From positions 99,235-163,234 of the forward strand of contig CALSSN010000009.1 of assembly GCA_943789025.1 (NCBI GenBank): a DNA stretch of 64,000 nt, in the 5' to 3' direction. The DNA is from an uncultured Verrucomicrobiales bacterium (GTDB lineage: Bacteria; Verrucomicrobiota; Verrucomicrobiia; Verrucomicrobiales; DEV007). Of the stretch, positions 61,700 through 64,000 are shown in pieces (position 1 is the stretch's first letter; each line of letters begins with the position of its first letter). The position numbers and the translations under genes were made by a program. The notes below the pieces were generated by a model. It did no database searches, was not told the DNA's origin, and saw only the letters and a list, made by a program, of their open reading frames with translations.

Positions 61700-64000
61700 A
61701 TGATACTTAAAAGTCGCATCACGCGTGCTCAGCGAATCCAGGAACTCGTCTTGGCCGTTGCGGTAACTGCCGGTTTGATGCCTTTGGCAACGATGTCTGC
61801 GGGATCCTCCGGAACGGAGGGAGGAGCCATGGTTCGGGGTATTGTCGAACGCGAAATCGCGAGACGACAGGTCATGGCCGACGATGCCATTATTGCGATA
61901 GAAGAGGGAGATGCCCTCTCTTCTGAAAACGAATTTAAAGAGGCGATCGAAAAGTACCAAGAGGCAATCAAAGCGCTTCCCGAGTCTGAAATGACCGCGG
62001 ATAGGAGGCAGTTAGCCCTCAGCAGGTATGTTGAGGCAGCGATCGACTATGCGAAGCAGCATGCTGATGCCGGGCGCTACAAAGATGCCAGAAAGTGGCT
62101 GCTTGATGCACAAGAGATTGATCCCCAAAGCGTACGTGCTCAGTCGCTGATTGAGGATCTGGATGATCCCGAGATCTACAGTCCTGCCATGACAGAAAGT
62201 TACGTGAGTGACGTGGAAAAAGTCAATGAAGGTCTCCAGCTAGCTATCGGTCATTACGATCTGGGTCAGTTTGATAAGGCGGGAGAGGTCCTCGAAGGAG
62301 TACTCAGGCGTGACCCCTACAACTCGGCTGCGCGCAGAATGATGACGAAGCTAGAGAAGGAAAAAATGCGCTACCACAAAGACTCTCGTGCTCAAACTCG
62401 CAGTCAGATGCTCTCGAAAGTCAGTGCGGCATGGGAGACAGTCGTGCCTGCTGCCAACCTCGCTGAATTAGTTGCCTCGGCCACTGTAGGAGGGGTAAGC
62501 CCAGATGGTACGCAGTATGTCAGTCAGAAATTGAGTTCAATCTTTCTTCCTGAGCTGAAATTAAATGATGTCACAGTGGACGAAGCGATTGATCTTCTCC
62601 GGTTAAAGAGTGTGGAGCTTGATACCATGGAAGCGGATCCGAGTGAAAAAGGAGTGAATATTATCTTCAAACAAGGAACAGTGGGAGAGAATGCGCCAAG
62701 AATTTCTCTTGATCTGGTTGGCTTGCCTCTGGCTGAAGCGCTACGGTATGTGACAGATAATGCTGGATTTAAATTTAAGATTGAGCCGTATGCCGTTGTT
62801 ATCGTTCCATTGACTGATGTAACCGCCGATCTCTATACAAGGGTGTTTCGTGTGCCTCCTGATTTTCTCAGTAGCGCTGGTGCAGAAGGCGGCGGAGCGG
62901 CGGCTCCAGTGGACCCTTTTGCGGCTCCGGCTGCTGGAGGTGGAGAAATGGGCTCAATCAGTCCGAGAAAATCTGCTAAGGAAATTCTCGAAGCCCGGGG
63001 AATTACTTTTCCGGAGGGATCCTCCGCCTTCTTCAACCCCACAACTTCGCAGTTAATCGTGAGGAACACCCAGGGGAATATTGATCTTATCGATGCTTAT
63101 GTTCAGGATTTGATCGAACAGGTCCAGAGGCAAATTCATATTTCGACCAAATTCGTTGAAGTAACGGAGTCCGATCTTGACGAGTTGGGCTTTGATTGGC
63201 TTCTTGGTGCTTTTAATATCGGGGGTTCAAAAACCTTCGGCTCGGGAGGAGTAACCGGAAACGCAGCGGCAAGCGTGCCGGGTGATTTTCCTCTCAACAA
63301 TCCGAATGGTGGAGCGATCGGCGGTAACCCTCTGACGAAAGGATTGAGGTTCGGAACAAATGCGCTTCCTGTTAATGGGATTGATACTCTTATCAGAGGG
63401 GGTATTACTGGTGACGGAACGCAGGTTTCGCCGGGCATTTTTGGTTTGTCTGGAGTGTTTACAGACCCTCAGTTTCAAGTTGTAGTCCGAGCACTCTCCC
63501 AGAGCAAAGGCGTTGATTTGATGAGTGCTCCAAGTGTGGTTACGCGAAGTGGGCAGCGGGCGAAGATCGAGGTAGTTCGAGAGTTTATTTATCCGACGGA
63601 GTTCGATCCACCGGAAATCCCTGACACTTTTTCTAGTACCGTTGTAGCGGGTACGGGAGCAGGAACAGGAGCAGCATCTTCCTTCCCAGTGACTCCAACC
63701 ACTCCAACAGGATTCGAAATGCGAAGTGTGGGGGGTGACCATGGAAGTTGATCCAGTGATCGGCAATGATGGGTATACAATCGACCTAAATCTTGCTCCA
63801 GAAGTTGTTGAGTTTGAGGGGTTTATTAACTATGGATCGCCCATCCGTTCAAATGGTGTGGATGGAGCTGGAAATCCTGTTCAGATTGAATTAACCGAGA
63901 ACCGGATTGAGCAGCCGATCTTTGCTACGAGGAAAGTGACCACCGCAGTGACGATTTGGGATGGCCAGACTGTGGCGATCGGTGGGTTGATGCGGGAGGA
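61700..64000 (+). CDS. TPR-secretin 2, tandem paralogue, partial
   Basis: The layout is the same as secretin 1: signal peptide (LVLAVAVTAGLMPLATMSA), TPR-like helices (GDALSSENEFKEAIEKYQEA, LGQFDKAGEVLEGVLRRDPY), secretin N-domains (LKLNDVTVDEAIDLLRLKS) and barrel (ISTKFVEVTESDLDELGFDW, MSAPSVVTRSGQRAKIEVVR, VTIWDGQTVAIGGLMREE). A six-G run at 63730-63735 breaks the frame; five Gs give MRSVGVTMEVDPVIG and continue to the window end. The gene is cut by the edge. The N-terminal half differs much more from paralogue 1 than the barrel does. A 94-bp gap separates them. Confidence 0.85.

Overview
The window looks like a chromosomal segment of a Verrucomicrobiota bacterium, probably order Verrucomicrobiales. 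The main evidence is a five- to six-gene operon (54484-64000) resembling the Akkermansia Amuc_1102-1098 type IV pilus-like locus. It encodes a small secreted protein, a PilM-PilN fusion, a PilO-like Amuc_1100-type protein, an Amuc_1099-type protein and TPR-secretins. A diaminopimelate-type murE, an FtsZ with a very long linker, and a Wza/Wzc export pair fit the same phylum. The assignment is inference from gene content; no rRNA is present.

Region 1 (1-9000) is accessory DNA. It opens with the end of an integron cassette array: two complete attC sites of about 125 bp, one truncated site and three small cassette genes. A PhoD-like phosphatase, a small membrane protein and a broken FG-GAP protein follow. 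Next come an IS110 element with a possible bridge-RNA leader, an IS3 element inserted with a 4-bp target duplication into an FkbM methyltransferase gene, and scraps of IS66, a thermonuclease and a second IS3 copy.

Region 2 (9000-20000) holds stand-alone genes: a secreted protein, a phospholipase D lipoprotein, an FGE-sulfatase-fold protein, a small-molecule kinase-like protein, a PQQ-type propeller paired with an octaheme TPR lipoprotein, and a type II glutamine synthetase behind a convincing sigma-54 promoter.

Region 3 (20195-41109) carries ftsA-ftsZ, separated from the main division cluster. It continues with a decayed IS630, a TPR protein whose kinase domain has lost the catalytic aspartate, surE, and an exopolysaccharide export set (outer-membrane barrel, Wza-like, Wzc-like). 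It ends with apbE, thiC under a TPP riboswitch and an HTTM-like pair. Two copies of a diverged non-coding repeat of about 210 bp lie here.

Region 4 (41331-54199) is a tightly overlapping division and cell-wall cluster: rsmH-ftsL-ftsI-murE-murF-mraY-murD-lysM-ftsW, then a class IV aminotransferase and argB. murG, murC, ftsQ and ddl are absent. Region 5 (54484-64000) is the pilus-like operon and ends in two tandem secretin paralogues, the second cut by the window edge.

Several core genes (ftsZ, murD, both secretins) are broken by single-base indels, mostly in homopolymer runs. Sequencing error is the likeliest cause, and they are annotated here as repaired genes.
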